A DNA stretch of 64,000 nucleotides from Flavobacterium difficile (GCF_011392115.1 NZ_JAAJBT010000002.1:600969-664968), one strand, 5' to 3'. Counted from the first letter of the stretch, positions 46,274 through 54,895 are shown. Notes: a model not told the origin generated them from the letters alone. Program-made: numbers and translations.

Positions 46274-46310
46274 ATAAAAAAAGTCCCGATTTAATCGGGA
46301 CTTTTTTTTT
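46274..46310. terminator. Bidirectional terminator, DUF1573 / yceI
   Basis: Arms AAAAGTCCCGAT/ATCGGGACTTTT around a three-base loop, with A and T runs on either side. Confidence 0.9.
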
Positions 46311-46326
46311 ACTTACTTATAGTTTA

Positions 46327-46893
46327 TTACCAAACTAAGTTAACTTTTAATTCAAATTCGTCACTGATAGTTTTGTCTCCTAAATCAGAGAAAAATGAAC
46401 CTGAACCGTATTTGATATCATATTTAGTTCTGTCTACTTTTAAAGTTGTAGATGCAGTGTTTCCTTTAACAACGATATCAAAAGTGATAGCTTTTGTAAT
46501 ACCTTTGATTGTTAAATCTGCAGTTACAGTATATAAACCGTTTCCTTTTCCACTAATATTTGTAAAAACTAATTTTGCAGTTTTATGTTTTTCAGTACCA
46601 AAGAAATCATCTGCTTTTAAATGTCCGTCTAAACTTTCTTTACCTTGACCTGGTTTTAAATCTGTAGTATTAATTGAGGTCATATCTACAGTAAAAGTTC
46701 CACCTTTTAAAACTTTTCCTTTGAATACTAAAGCACCATCTTGTAAATTGATTGTTCCAGTATGTGAACCTGTTACTTTTTTACCTGTCCAAACGATACC
46801 ACTTTTAGATACGTTGATTTTTTTTGTTTGAGCATTTGCTGTAAAAGCGAATAACGCTACTAATGCTACTGCGATTGATTTTAAATTTCTCAT
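46327..46893 (-). CDS. YceI family periplasmic protein
   Basis: A 188-residue lipocalin-like YceI protein with a Sec signal (cleavage near ANAQ, 22). Family segments are SGIVWTGKKVTGSHTGTI, FTVDMTSINTTDLKPGQG, HLKADDFFGTEKHKTAKLVF and the C-terminal SDEFELKVNLVW. YceI proteins bind polyisoprenoid lipids in the periplasm. It is the last gene of the marR-nitroreductase-yceI operon (20 bases after the nitroreductase stop). Confidence 0.93.
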   Translation of the reverse strand: MRNLKSIAVALVALFAFTANAQTKKINVSKSGIVWTGKKVTGSHTGTINLQDGALVFKGKVLKGGTFTVDMTSINTTDLKPGQGKESLDGHLKADDFFGTEKHKTAKLVFTNISGKGNGLYTVTADLTIKGITKAITFDIVVKGNTASTTLKVDRTKYDIKYGSGSFFSDLGDKTISDEFELKVNLVW

Positions 46894-46913
46894 TTTTGTT
46901 AAATATTTAGTTA

Positions 46914-47546
46914 TTAAATTGTTTCGAATAATTCTGATATTGGTTTTCTTACTTTAGCGTAGTGTTGTGTGTCGTCTTCATCATGTCTGTATCCAACAGT
47001 TGCCACTAATGTAGCATGTAAGCCTTTTTCGTTTAGTCCTAAAATTTCATTGTATTGATCCGGCACAAATCCTTCCATAGGCGTAACATCGATTTTCAAT
47101 TCAGCAGCAGCATTAAGTAAATTTCCAAGTGCTAAATACGTTTGTTTTGCTGTCCAAATGGCTTGTTGTTCAGGAGTTAAACTTGTAATGTTACCAATCA
47201 TAAAATCGGCATAACCTTGAACACTTTCTAAAGGAATATTTCTTGTGTTAGCCATATTTGCAGCATAATTATTAATATAATCTGCATCAATAGATTTAAT
47301 ACTTGCAAAAACTAAAAGGTGCGAAGCGTCTACAATTTGACTTTGTCCCCAAGATGCTGGTTGTAATTGTTTTCTAATTTCTTCATTTTCAACAATTAAA
47401 ACTTTGTAAGGTTGTAATCCATAAGATGAAGAAGATAATTGAATAGCCTCTTTTAAAAGATTTAAATCTGATTCAGATACTTTTTTCTCGCTATTAAATT
47501 TTTTTGTAGCATAACGCCAATTCTGATTTTCTATAAATGTACTCAT
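46914..47546 (-). CDS. NAD(P)H-dependent nitroreductase family oxidoreductase
   Basis: A 210-residue FMN flavoenzyme of the NfsB type. RYATKKFNSEKKV near 12-24 and SSSSYGLQPYKVLIVEN near 38-54 bind FMN; GLHATLVATVGYRHDEDD lies near the C-terminus. It reduces quinones or nitro compounds. It starts two bases after the marR-like stop, so it is the direct downstream target of that regulator. Confidence 0.92.
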   Translation of the reverse strand: MSTFIENQNWRYATKKFNSEKKVSESDLNLLKEAIQLSSSSYGLQPYKVLIVENEEIRKQLQPASWGQSQIVDASHLLVFASIKSIDADYINNYAANMANTRNIPLESVQGYADFMIGNITSLTPEQQAIWTAKQTYLALGNLLNAAAELKIDVTPMEGFVPDQYNEILGLNEKGLHATLVATVGYRHDEDDTQHYAKVRKPISELFETI

Positions 47547-47548
47547 AA

Positions 47549-48001
47549 TTAATTTCTGTATTTTTCTAATAAATTATTTAATTGTTCTAATTCTTCTATT
47601 GTTAAATTGCTAGCCAAGCTATTTTCGTGTTCGATTATTATTGGGTCTAGAGTATTTAAAATTTCTAAACCTTTATCTGTAATGGTAATTTCCATTTTTC
47701 TTTTGTTAGAAGGACAAACTTTTCTAATAACAAATTCTTTTAACACTAACTTGTCTACTAATCTTGTAGTGTTGCTATTTTTAGAAATCATTCTTTCTTG
47801 GATAACAGACATGTTAGCCGGTTTTCCTTTCTGTCCTCTTAAAATTCTTAACACATTATATTGTTCTCCAGATAAATCGTAAGGTTTTAATATTTCTAGA
47901 AATTTATCGCCAACGATATTTCTGGTAAATGATAAATTCAAGATTACTTTTTTTGCTAAAGACAATTCTACTGTACTTTTTATTTCTTCTTCAATTTTCA
48001 T
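47549..48001 (-). CDS. MarR family transcriptional regulator
   Basis: The 150-residue winged-helix dimer has a recognition region GKPANMSVIQERMISKNSNTTRLVDKLV (about 62-89) and a wing with CPSNKRKMEITITDKG. MarR proteins repress small operons for resistance to phenolic and oxidative agents and release DNA on ligand binding. The ATG at 48001 (MKIEEEIKSTVEL) is chosen; an upstream frame from 48025 would start inside operator 1. It heads the marR-nitroreductase-yceI operon and probably autoregulates it. Confidence 0.92.
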   Translation of the reverse strand: MKIEEEIKSTVELSLAKKVILNLSFTRNIVGDKFLEILKPYDLSGEQYNVLRILRGQKGKPANMSVIQERMISKNSNTTRLVDKLVLKEFVIRKVCPSNKRKMEITITDKGLEILNTLDPIIIEHENSLASNLTIEELEQLNNLLEKYRN

Positions 48002-48011
48002 TACATTACTT

Positions 48012-48027
48012 ATTTGTAGGTACAAAT
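48012..48027. promoter_or_regulatory. MarR operator 1
   Basis: ATTTGTA-GG-TACAAAT is a perfect 7+7 inverted repeat overlapping the marR -7 box. The core TTGTA-N2-TACAA is shared with operator 2. Confidence 0.75.
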
Positions 48028-48030
48028 GTA
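48023..48030 (-). promoter_or_regulatory. -7 box for the marR operon
   Basis: Minus-strand TACATTTG, 21 bases before the marR start codon, overlapping operator 1. A TTG at 48055-48057 inside operator 2 is 24 bases upstream. Confidence 0.55.
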
Positions 48031-48045
48031 ATGCTTTTATTTTAT

Positions 48046-48057
48046 TTGTATATACAA
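48046..48057. promoter_or_regulatory. MarR operator 2
   Basis: TTGTA-TA-TACAA is a perfect 12-base palindrome with the same core as operator 1; the centres are 32 bases apart, about three helical turns. Confidence 0.7.
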
Positions 48058-48150
48058 GTGTTATTAATTTTTTGTTAAATAATTTATGATATAAAATAAT
48101 GATATTCAGAAGTGCACCAGAAAATAAATTTTTATATCTAAATAGTTGTT

Positions 48151-48158
48151 GTAAATTT
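48151..48158 (+). promoter_or_regulatory. -7 box for the rhodanese gene
   Basis: TAAATTTG lies 18 bases before the start codon; the -33 element is T-rich but not clear. Confidence 0.5.
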
Positions 48159-48176
48159 GAGCAAAATTATTAAACA

Positions 48177-48485
48177 ATGAATTTAGATCAAAAAGAATGG
48201 TGGGATGGATTTTTAACCACTGAAAACGCAGTAATTTTAGATGTAAGAACAGAAGAAGAAGTAGCTAACGGAATCATACCTGAAGCTATTAATATAGACA
48301 TATATAAAGGTCAAGGTTTTATTTACCAAGTGGAAGAATTAGATAAAGACAAGAGTTATTTTGTATATTGTTTAGCTGGCGGAAGAAGCGCACAAGCTTG
48401 TGGTATCATGAAGCAATTGGGTTTTGAAAAAGTATATAACCTAGTTGGTGGTATTTCTCAATGGGAAGGTCCTATTGAAAATTAA
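48177..48485 (+). CDS. Rhodanese-like domain protein
   Basis: A 102-residue single-domain rhodanese. DVRTEEEVANGIIPEAINI near 22-40 and the active-site loop YCLAGGRSAQA with catalytic cysteine at about residue 63 are seen. Such proteins carry persulfide sulfur in the cytoplasm. It precedes the antiporter gene by 18 bases and may be co-transcribed with it. Confidence 0.93.
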   Translation: MNLDQKEWWDGFLTTENAVILDVRTEEEVANGIIPEAINIDIYKGQGFIYQVEELDKDKSYFVYCLAGGRSAQACGIMKQLGFEKVYNLVGGISQWEGPIEN

Positions 48486-48503
48486 ATTTAGTTATTTTAT
48501 TTG

Positions 48504-50741
48504 ATGAAGAATTTTAAAAATTCATTTTTTTATATTTCTGTTCTAGTTATTTTTTCTGGTTTAATATATTCTATTTTACTGAAAGGTAAAACTTTAGAAG
48601 CTGGCAAAGTTTCTAGTGAAATTATTGTCAAACATAAATATTTTGATGAATTTGTAAATTCAATTTTGCATAACATATTTCATCCATTAGCTATTTTATT
48701 AGCACAAATCGTAACAATTATTTTTGTCGCACGTTTTTTTGGATGGATCTGTAGAAAAATTGGTCAGCCTACTGTAATCGGAGAAATGTTAGCAGGTATT
48801 GCATTAGGTCCTTCATTGTTTGGTGCATATTTTCCCGATATTTTTCCAATTTTATTTCCTCAAGAATCAATTGTAAATTTAAAATTTTTAAGTCAAATTG
48901 GTTTAATATTTTTCATGTTCGTTGTGGGAATGGAATTAGACTTAAAAGTACTAAGAACAAAAGTCAAAGAAGCTTTTATTATTAGTCACACAAGTATTAT
49001 TGTTTCTTATGCTCTAGGTCTAGGTTTAGCTACTATTCTTTATAAAGAGTTTGCTCCAAAGGATGTTCATTTTATGTCTTTTGGATTATTTATGGGAGTA
49101 GCCATGAGTATAGCTGCATTTCCTGTTTTAGCTAGAATTGTTCAGGAGCGAGGATTACAAAAAACTAAAATTGGAGCTTTAGTAATAACGTGTGCGGCAA
49201 TTGATGATATAACTGCATGGTGTTTGTTAGCAGCTGTAATTGCAATAGTAAAAGCTGGTTCTGTAGCAAGTTCATTGTATATAATTGCAATGGCTATAGG
49301 ATATATTGCTTTGATGTTACTGCTCGTAAGACCTTTTTTAAAACATATTGGTAATTTATATAGTTCTGCAGAAAAAATAACTAAACCGGTTGTGGCAATT
49401 TTCTTTGTTACATTATTAATTTCCTCTTACTTAACTGAGATTATTGGTATTCATGCTTTAGTTGGTGCATTTGTGGCAGGTGTTATTATGCCAGATAATA
49501 TGAAATTTAGAAATATTTTCATTGAAAAAGTTGAAGATGTTTCTTTAGTAGTTCTTTTACCATTATTTTTCGTGGTAACAGGTTTAAACACAAAAATTGG
49601 TTTATTAAATAACGAATATTTGTGGAAAACTACTGGTATAATCGTTTTGATTGCTGTTGGTGCAAAATTTCTAAGTAGTACTTTAACTGCTAAATTTGTC
49701 GGTCAAAATTGGAGAGACAGTTTAACATTAGGTGCCTTAATGAATACAAGAGGTTTAATGGAACTAATCGTTTTAAATATTGGTTTAGAATTAGGTGTTC
49801 TTTCTCCAAAGATATTTGCAATGATGGTAATTATGGCACTTTCTACAACTTTTATGACAGGTCCAGCTTTAAATATTATTGATTTTATATTTAAAAAACG
49901 AAAAAATGTAGTACCATCAAATATTGATAGTATTGACTATAAAGTATTAGTTTCTTTTGAAAATCCTGAAGATGGTAAGCATTTGCTGAAAGTTGCAAAT
50001 AATTTTATAAGTTCAGATGAAGAAAAACAATCTATTACAGCAATGTATATTTCTTCTACTAATGAGGTAAATCCATATAAAATTGAGGAGTATGAAAAAG
50101 AAAGTTTCAAACCTGTTTTAAAAGAAGCGAATAAATTAAAACGAAAAGTTGAAACGCTTTTTAAAGCTTCTAGAGATATCGATTCTGATATCGTTGAAGT
50201 GGGTAACAAAGGCGAATTCGATTTAGTATTAATTAATATTGGTTCTTCAATTTTTGAAGGAACATTATTAGGAAAGGTGCTTGGAATTACTTCAAAAATT
50301 ATAAATCCAGAAAATTTATTGAATACATTTACTGGTAAAGAAAAGTTGTTCGAAATTAATTACTTCGATGATAAAACTCAGGCTATCATCAATAAAACAG
50401 AAGTTCCACTAGGTATTTTTGTAGATAAAAGCCTTATGAAAACTGAAAATATTTCTGTTATTTTATTCAATAAAGAAGATCAGTTTTTATTAGATTATGT
50501 GAAAATATTAAAAAAGAATTCTACCGCTCAAATTTCAATTTTCGATACCTATGACATTGTTAATGAGGAGGATAAAATTACACATGAAAATGTTAAAGTC
50601 ATACATTCTTCTAAATTAGAAAAAGATTTCTTAAAAGAACAAGATGTATTAATCATGAGTATTGATAGTTGGAAAAAACTAATTGATACCCGAAGTGTCT
50701 GGTTAAATAATACACCATCACTTTTAATAATAAAACCATAA
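48504..50741 (+). CDS. CPA2-type cation/proton antiporter with C-terminal USP-like region
   Basis: A 745-residue inner-membrane protein. About 12-13 helices (residues 60-460) include PTVIGEMLAGIALGPS and CAAIDDITAWCLLA, the paired acidic ion-binding motif of the KefB/NhaA superfamily. The last 280 residues form a soluble domain resembling universal-stress-protein repeats. It exchanges Na or K for protons. The start is taken at ATG 48504; a TTG codon three bases earlier is also in frame. Confidence 0.92.
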   Translation: MKNFKNSFFYISVLVIFSGLIYSILLKGKTLEAGKVSSEIIVKHKYFDEFVNSILHNIFHPLAILLAQIVTIIFVARFFGWICRKIGQPTVIGEMLAGIALGPSLFGAYFPDIFPILFPQESIVNLKFLSQIGLIFFMFVVGMELDLKVLRTKVKEAFIISHTSIIVSYALGLGLATILYKEFAPKDVHFMSFGLFMGVAMSIAAFPVLARIVQERGLQKTKIGALVITCAAIDDITAWCLLAAVIAIVKAGSVASSLYIIAMAIGYIALMLLLVRPFLKHIGNLYSSAEKITKPVVAIFFVTLLISSYLTEIIGIHALVGAFVAGVIMPDNMKFRNIFIEKVEDVSLVVLLPLFFVVTGLNTKIGLLNNEYLWKTTGIIVLIAVGAKFLSSTLTAKFVGQNWRDSLTLGALMNTRGLMELIVLNIGLELGVLSPKIFAMMVIMALSTTFMTGPALNIIDFIFKKRKNVVPSNIDSIDYKVLVSFENPEDGKHLLKVANNFISSDEEKQSITAMYISSTNEVNPYKIEEYEKESFKPVLKEANKLKRKVETLFKASRDIDSDIVEVGNKGEFDLVLINIGSSIFEGTLLGKVLGITSKIINPENLLNTFTGKEKLFEINYFDDKTQAIINKTEVPLGIFVDKSLMKTENISVILFNKEDQFLLDYVKILKKNSTAQISIFDTYDIVNEEDKITHENVKVIHSSKLEKDFLKEQDVLIMSIDSWKKLIDTRSVWLNNTPSLLIIKP

Positions 50742-50742
50742 T

Positions 50743-51570
50743 ATGTTACAAATAGGTGTATATCATACATTAAAAATAGATAGAGAAACCAAAGTAGGAT
50801 TGTTTCTAACCAATGGGAAAGACGATGTGTTATTGCCCAATAAATATGTACCAAGTGATTTCACAATTGGTGAAGATTTAACGGTTTTCGTTTATCTAGA
50901 CCATGAAGAACGTCCAGTTGCAACTACTCTAAAACCCTTTATTACTTTAAATTCGTATGCCGTTTTAAAGGTAAATTACATCAATAAATTTGGTGCTTTT
51001 TTAAATTGGGGAATGGAAAAAGATTTGTTCGTACCTTTTAAAGAACAAGCACGTCCGATGGAAAAAGACAAACGTTATATTGTAACGATGTATTTAGACA
51101 AACAAACGGGTAGGTTAGCGGCATCTAGTAAAATCAACCAGTTTTTAGATAAAGAACCTTTAGATGTTGAAGTCGGACAAGAAGTAGATTTAATGGTTTC
51201 TCACATTACGGAAATTGGTATTAACGTAATTATCAACGGAAAATTTAGAGGATTAGCGTATCAAAATGAAGTTTTTGAAACGGTTTCTCCAGGATATAAA
51301 ACAAAAGGATACATTAAAACCATTCGCCCTGATGGAAAAATAGATGTATCTTTCCAAAAGCAAGGTTTTGAAGCTATTGATGATTTCGCACAACAAGTTT
51401 TAGATGCTTTAAAACAAAACGATGGCGTTTTACGTTTGAATGACAACAGTCATCCTGAAGAAATTAAATCGGTTTTAAAAATGAGTAAAAAAACATTCAA
51501 AAAAGCCATCGGAAGTTTATACAAACAAAAACTAATTGATATTAATAACGAAGGCATTCAGTTGGTGTAA
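50743..51570 (+). CDS. CvfB/YitL-like S1 RNA-binding protein
   Basis: The 275-residue protein has three S1-like beta barrels (about 1-60, 65-130, 140-210) with NKFGAFLNWGMEKDLFVPF and a C-terminal winged-helix domain (KSVLKMSKKTFKKAIGSLYKQKLI). CvfB of Staphylococcus affects virulence-gene expression through RNA. It follows the antiporter by one base, so it is co-transcribed. The stop is followed at once by a dispersed inverted repeat. Confidence 0.9.
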   Translation: MLQIGVYHTLKIDRETKVGLFLTNGKDDVLLPNKYVPSDFTIGEDLTVFVYLDHEERPVATTLKPFITLNSYAVLKVNYINKFGAFLNWGMEKDLFVPFKEQARPMEKDKRYIVTMYLDKQTGRLAASSKINQFLDKEPLDVEVGQEVDLMVSHITEIGINVIINGKFRGLAYQNEVFETVSPGYKTKGYIKTIRPDGKIDVSFQKQGFEAIDDFAQQVLDALKQNDGVLRLNDNSHPEEIKSVLKMSKKTFKKAIGSLYKQKLIDINNEGIQLV

Positions 51571-51575
51571 TGTTT

Positions 51576-51648
51576 TTTGTCAATCTGAACTTGTTTCACA
51601 TTCTAAATTATTTTGATAAGATTCTGAAACAAGTTCAGAATGACAAAC
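51576..51648. repeat. Dispersed inverted repeat, copy 3
   Basis: Arms TTTGTCAATCTGAACTTG and CAAGTTCAGAATGACAAA (outer parts of 51577-51597 and 51629-51647) form a long imperfect stem. It starts six bases after the cvfB-like stop codon and is the most complete copy of the family seen at 19217 and 41577. Confidence 0.85.
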
Positions 51649-51672
51649 GGTTTGACAAGATTATATAAAGCT

Positions 51673-51708
51673 AAAACGCAAATTCAACTAAATGAATTTG
51701 CGTTTTTT
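51673..51708. terminator. Bidirectional terminator
   Basis: Arms AAAACGCAAATTCA/TGAATTTGCGTTTT with a six-base loop; T run follows. Lies between convergent cvfB-like and pyrE genes. Confidence 0.88.
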
Positions 51709-51718
51709 ATTTTAAAAA

Positions 51719-51763
51719 ATTCGTAAATCTAAATTCGTAAATCTAAATTCGTAAATCGTAAAT
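51719..51763. repeat. 14-bp tandem repeat, about three copies
   Basis: The unit TTCGTAAATCTAAA repeats three times, the last copy decayed to CGTAAATC words. Likely a slippage tract next to the pyrE stop. Confidence 0.8.
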
Positions 51764-51769
51764 CAAAAA

Positions 51770-52411
51770 TTATTTTCCCCATTCACTAGGATTACTATTC
51801 CAAGATTGTAGGGTTTCTAATTCTTCTTCCGAAACATATTGTTTTTCAACGGCTTTAGCAATTAAGTTTTCATAATTACTTAAAGTGTAAACCTCTAATT
51901 TTGCTTCTGCAATCTTTTCTTCAGAAATAGGAAATCCGTAAGTAAAAATGGCTGCCATACCTTTAACATTGGCGCCTTCATTACGTAAAGCATCTACCGC
52001 TAAAAGGCTACTTCCACCTGTTGAAATTAAATCTTCTACGACAATTACAGATTGCCCTTTTTGTAAAAAACCTTCTACTTGATTTTGTCTTCCGTGCTTT
52101 TTAGCTTCTGGTCGAACATACACAAATGGTAATCCCATAGCTTCTGCTACCAAGATTCCAATACCAATTGCGCCTGTTGCTACACCGGCAATAACGTCTG
52201 GTTTACCGAATTTGTCTTCAATTTGCTTAACAAATTCATCTCTAATATAATTTCTAACCGCTGGAAACGAAAGCGTTATACGGTTATCACAATAAATGGG
52301 ACTTTTCCAGCCTGAAGCCCATGTAAAAGGATTTTTAGAATTCAATTTAATTGCGTTTATTTGTAAAAGCAATTCGGCTGTTTGTTGTGCTGTGTTGTTG
52401 TTAAATATCAT
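51770..52411 (-). CDS. pyrE: Orotate phosphoribosyltransferase
   Basis: PyrE joins orotate and PRPP to orotidine 5'-phosphate in pyrimidine synthesis. The 213-residue protein has the PRPP-binding motif VIVVEDLISTGGSSL (about 118-132), the catalytic KKHGRQNQ loop and DVIAGVATGAIGIG. The start at 52411 (MIFNNNTAQQTAELL) is chosen; an earlier ATG at 52489 lies inside the divergent NUDIX gene. Only seven bases separate the two start codons. Confidence 0.95.
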   Translation of the reverse strand: MIFNNNTAQQTAELLLQINAIKLNSKNPFTWASGWKSPIYCDNRITLSFPAVRNYIRDEFVKQIEDKFGKPDVIAGVATGAIGIGILVAEAMGLPFVYVRPEAKKHGRQNQVEGFLQKGQSVIVVEDLISTGGSSLLAVDALRNEGANVKGMAAIFTYGFPISEEKIAEAKLEVYTLSNYENLIAKAVEKQYVSEEELETLQSWNSNPSEWGK

Positions 52412-52415
52412 ATTG

Positions 52416-52423
52416 CAAATGTA
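52416..52423 (-). promoter_or_regulatory. -7 box four bases before pyrE
   Basis: Minus-strand TACATTTG ends four bases before the pyrE ATG and overlaps the start codon of the NUDIX gene. Transcription would begin at the start codon, implying a leaderless mRNA. The -33 element is weak. Confidence 0.5.
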
Positions 52424-53033
52424 TAAAGTTTTTGTAAACGAGAAACCACTTTTTTTGACAAATAAGATTGAAAAGGAAACAAATTTCAAATTTTATCTGT
52501 TAGAAACGGTTAATATTCCAAAAGTAATCTCAGAATTATTTTTGAATAAAATTCAAAGTGCTTATTTGTATCATTCCGATGAAAAGTTGATTATGAAAAC
52601 TTTGAAATCGAAAATTCCTGTCGCAAAAGCGGGTGGTGGATTGGTATTTAACGCCAATGGTGAAGTTCTATTTATTTTCAGAAATGGAAAATGGGATTTA
52701 CCAAAAGGCGGTATAGAAAAAGACGAAACTATCGAAAATGCAGCCATGCGAGAAGTAGAGGAAGAGACTGGAGTTTCGGGTTTAAAAATTACTGAAAAGT
52801 TACAAAAAACCTATCATGTTTTTAAACGAAACGGAGTTTTTAAATTAAAAATCACCTATTGGTTTAAAATGCAAACGAATTTTACAGGAAAAACTTGTCC
52901 GCAAGAAAAGGAAGGCATTTCAAAAGCCGTTTGGTTAAAACCTTCAGAAATTGAAGCCGCTTTGGGTAATTCTTACGAGAATATAAAGTTGTTGTTTGAA
53001 ACTGAACACGCCAATGTATCCATTGAAAAATAA
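52419..53033 (+). CDS. NUDIX hydrolase
   Basis: A 204-residue NUDIX protein. The NUDIX box G-x5-E-x7-REVEEETGV is at about 118-141 and follows FIFRNGKWDLPKG; the N-terminal 75 residues are an unassigned extension. It hydrolyses a nucleoside diphosphate linked to another moiety; the substrate is unknown. It is divergent from pyrE, with start codons seven bases apart, so each promoter must lie in the other's coding region. Confidence 0.88.
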   Translation: MYKVFVNEKPLFLTNKIEKETNFKFYLLETVNIPKVISELFLNKIQSAYLYHSDEKLIMKTLKSKIPVAKAGGGLVFNANGEVLFIFRNGKWDLPKGGIEKDETIENAAMREVEEETGVSGLKITEKLQKTYHVFKRNGVFKLKITYWFKMQTNFTGKTCPQEKEGISKAVWLKPSEIEAALGNSYENIKLLFETEHANVSIEK

Positions 53034-53100
53034 GACCATGTGCCAATTCTAAAGTTCGTATGGAAAATGGCACATTGACAAATTGAAAATCGGTTAATTT

Positions 53101-54810
53101 TTAATTTACTCTAAAAACTGGATACATCATATACGCTTTTTCAAAGTATTTGGAGTGTTTGTACACCCAATCCAATTGAGCGCCACCATTATCTGCAAAA
53201 GCTTTATCTGCTTGTTTTTTGGCTTCAAATTCTTGTTTTAAAACAGGATTTTCATCTAATATTTGCTTGGCCATATCTTCAAAAACATAACTAGAGTAGC
53301 CTTCTTTTTGTTGTAAAATTGTATCGAAGAAATTCCAATTAAAATACGAATCAACGGCTTCTGGTTCTAAAGTTTCTAGTAAATATTTCACACCTAATTG
53401 ATTCGTAGAAATTTTATAATCGCCCGCTCTAAATTCCATTTTCTCTGTGTTTTTTGTTACAGTTGTATTGTAATGTCCGTAATGTCCTTCATAAGCATTT
53501 TTACCCGTTTGAAACGAATTAATTTTATACACTTCAACTTCTATCACTTCATTTTTAGAAATTGGAGTCATTTCAATGTGGTTCAATTTTAATAAATCTA
53601 TGATTTGCCATTGACTTTGTGGCACGATATAATATTTCGGAATTGTTACAAATTTTGTGGGTTTGTAATTTCCATAGAAGGGAATTTTCTTAGTAAAGGG
53701 TTTACTTTTATCATAATACAATCTGTCTTTTCCTGAAATTTCACTTGGTTTATAACCGCCTTCATATCCTTTAAAATCCATGTAAGATACTTTTGAAGAA
53801 TCGATTGCCCAACTTAAAGGATAGGATTTTCCTGCTTTGAAATCCTCTAAATTTTCTTTTCTTAGTAGTTTGATTTTTTCCCAATTCGCATCGGTATAAT
53901 TGATGGCAGTAACCATAAATTCATAAGTCGTTTTCACTCTGTCTCTATATGGTTTTAGCATGTGTGTTTCAGGAACAAATCCTAAGGTATTGAAAAGGGT
54001 AGTGTAGCCAGTAGCATAACGTGGTGTATCTGTAAATTGTTCGTAACCTAAATCTGGTTTTGCACCATGAATATTTACATACGGAATCACATCAATTTTC
54101 TTTTTCAACATGTCTTTTACCATTTCTGGATACATTTCATTTTTGAAAAAGTTTCCTAATTTCTCTCCTAAACGTTCGTGTTGGGTTGCAATACAAGTAA
54201 ACGTATATTGATAATCAGCGCCATTTGAAACGTGATTGTCTAAAAACACATCAGGATTTACAGTATGAAAAATTTCTTGAAAACTTCTAGAATTTCTGGT
54301 GTCCGATTTTATAAAATCTCTGTTTAAGTCGTAATTTCTTCCATTGCCTCTAAAACCGTAAGCTTCTGGTCCGTTTTGATTGGCTCTAGAAAACGAATTT
54401 CGATTCAACATGCCATCAATATTATACACAGGAATCGCTACAACAATCGTGTTTTTTGGAACTTTTATTTTTGCATTAGCCAAATCTCGCATTAACATCA
54501 TGGTGGCATCTATTCCGTCTGGTTCACCAGGATGAATCCCATTGTTGACTAATAAAACGGCTTTGTTTTGAGTGAATGAAAAATCTTTATTCTCAGAGAA
54601 AACAACAATATGTAACGGTTTTCCACTATCGGTTAACCCCATAGTTTTCATTTCAATTTTTTCTGAATGGGCATCTAAAAGTTGATAAAAATCAACACAT
54701 TCTTCATAAGTAGACGATTGATTTTGATTTCCTTTTTCATAAGGAGTGCTAAGATTTTTTTGAGCGTTTACTAATAAAGAAGCAAACAGAAATAAGACAA
54801 TAAAGCGCAT
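53101..54810 (-). CDS. M14 family zinc carboxypeptidase, secreted
   Basis: The 569-residue exported metallopeptidase has a Sec signal (MRFIVLFLFASLLVNAQ). Zinc ligands are H and E in NNGIHPGEPDG (about 83-93) and H in FLDNHVSNGADY (about 190-201). The C-terminal half is an unassigned beta-rich region. The start at 54810 keeps the signal peptide; an earlier ATG at 54831 does not. Acts on peptides in the periplasm or outside. Confidence 0.9.
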   Translation of the reverse strand: MRFIVLFLFASLLVNAQKNLSTPYEKGNQNQSSTYEECVDFYQLLDAHSEKIEMKTMGLTDSGKPLHIVVFSENKDFSFTQNKAVLLVNNGIHPGEPDGIDATMMLMRDLANAKIKVPKNTIVVAIPVYNIDGMLNRNSFSRANQNGPEAYGFRGNGRNYDLNRDFIKSDTRNSRSFQEIFHTVNPDVFLDNHVSNGADYQYTFTCIATQHERLGEKLGNFFKNEMYPEMVKDMLKKKIDVIPYVNIHGAKPDLGYEQFTDTPRYATGYTTLFNTLGFVPETHMLKPYRDRVKTTYEFMVTAINYTDANWEKIKLLRKENLEDFKAGKSYPLSWAIDSSKVSYMDFKGYEGGYKPSEISGKDRLYYDKSKPFTKKIPFYGNYKPTKFVTIPKYYIVPQSQWQIIDLLKLNHIEMTPISKNEVIEVEVYKINSFQTGKNAYEGHYGHYNTTVTKNTEKMEFRAGDYKISTNQLGVKYLLETLEPEAVDSYFNWNFFDTILQQKEGYSSYVFEDMAKQILDENPVLKQEFEAKKQADKAFADNGGAQLDWVYKHSKYFEKAYMMYPVFRVN

Positions 54811-54847
54811 AATTAAAATTTTGAATTCCAAAAGTAAGGATTAAACT

Positions 54848-54880
54848 TTGTACTTCCAACTTCGTACTTCCAACTTTAAA
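54848..54880. repeat. Degenerate TACTTCCAACTTC tandem tract
   Basis: TACTTCCAACTTCG occurs about twice, immediately before the helicase promoter box. Compare the related tract at 3224-3259. Confidence 0.6.
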
Positions 54881-54883
54881 AAC

Positions 54884-54891
54884 TATCTTTG
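54884..54891 (+). promoter_or_regulatory. -7 box four bases before the helicase start
   Basis: TATCTTTG ends four bases before ATG 54896, the same geometry as at 38579 and 52416. A leaderless transcript is implied. Confidence 0.5.
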
Positions 54892-54895
54892 CCAC

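Noticed and set aside
46284..46300. TCCCGAT-TTA-ATCGGGA stem identical to the anticodon-like stem of the right-edge array
   Set aside because: Here it is the core of a bidirectional terminator between DUF1573 and yceI, with A and T runs; no T-arm or CCA is near. The match is a coincidence of a GC-rich stem.
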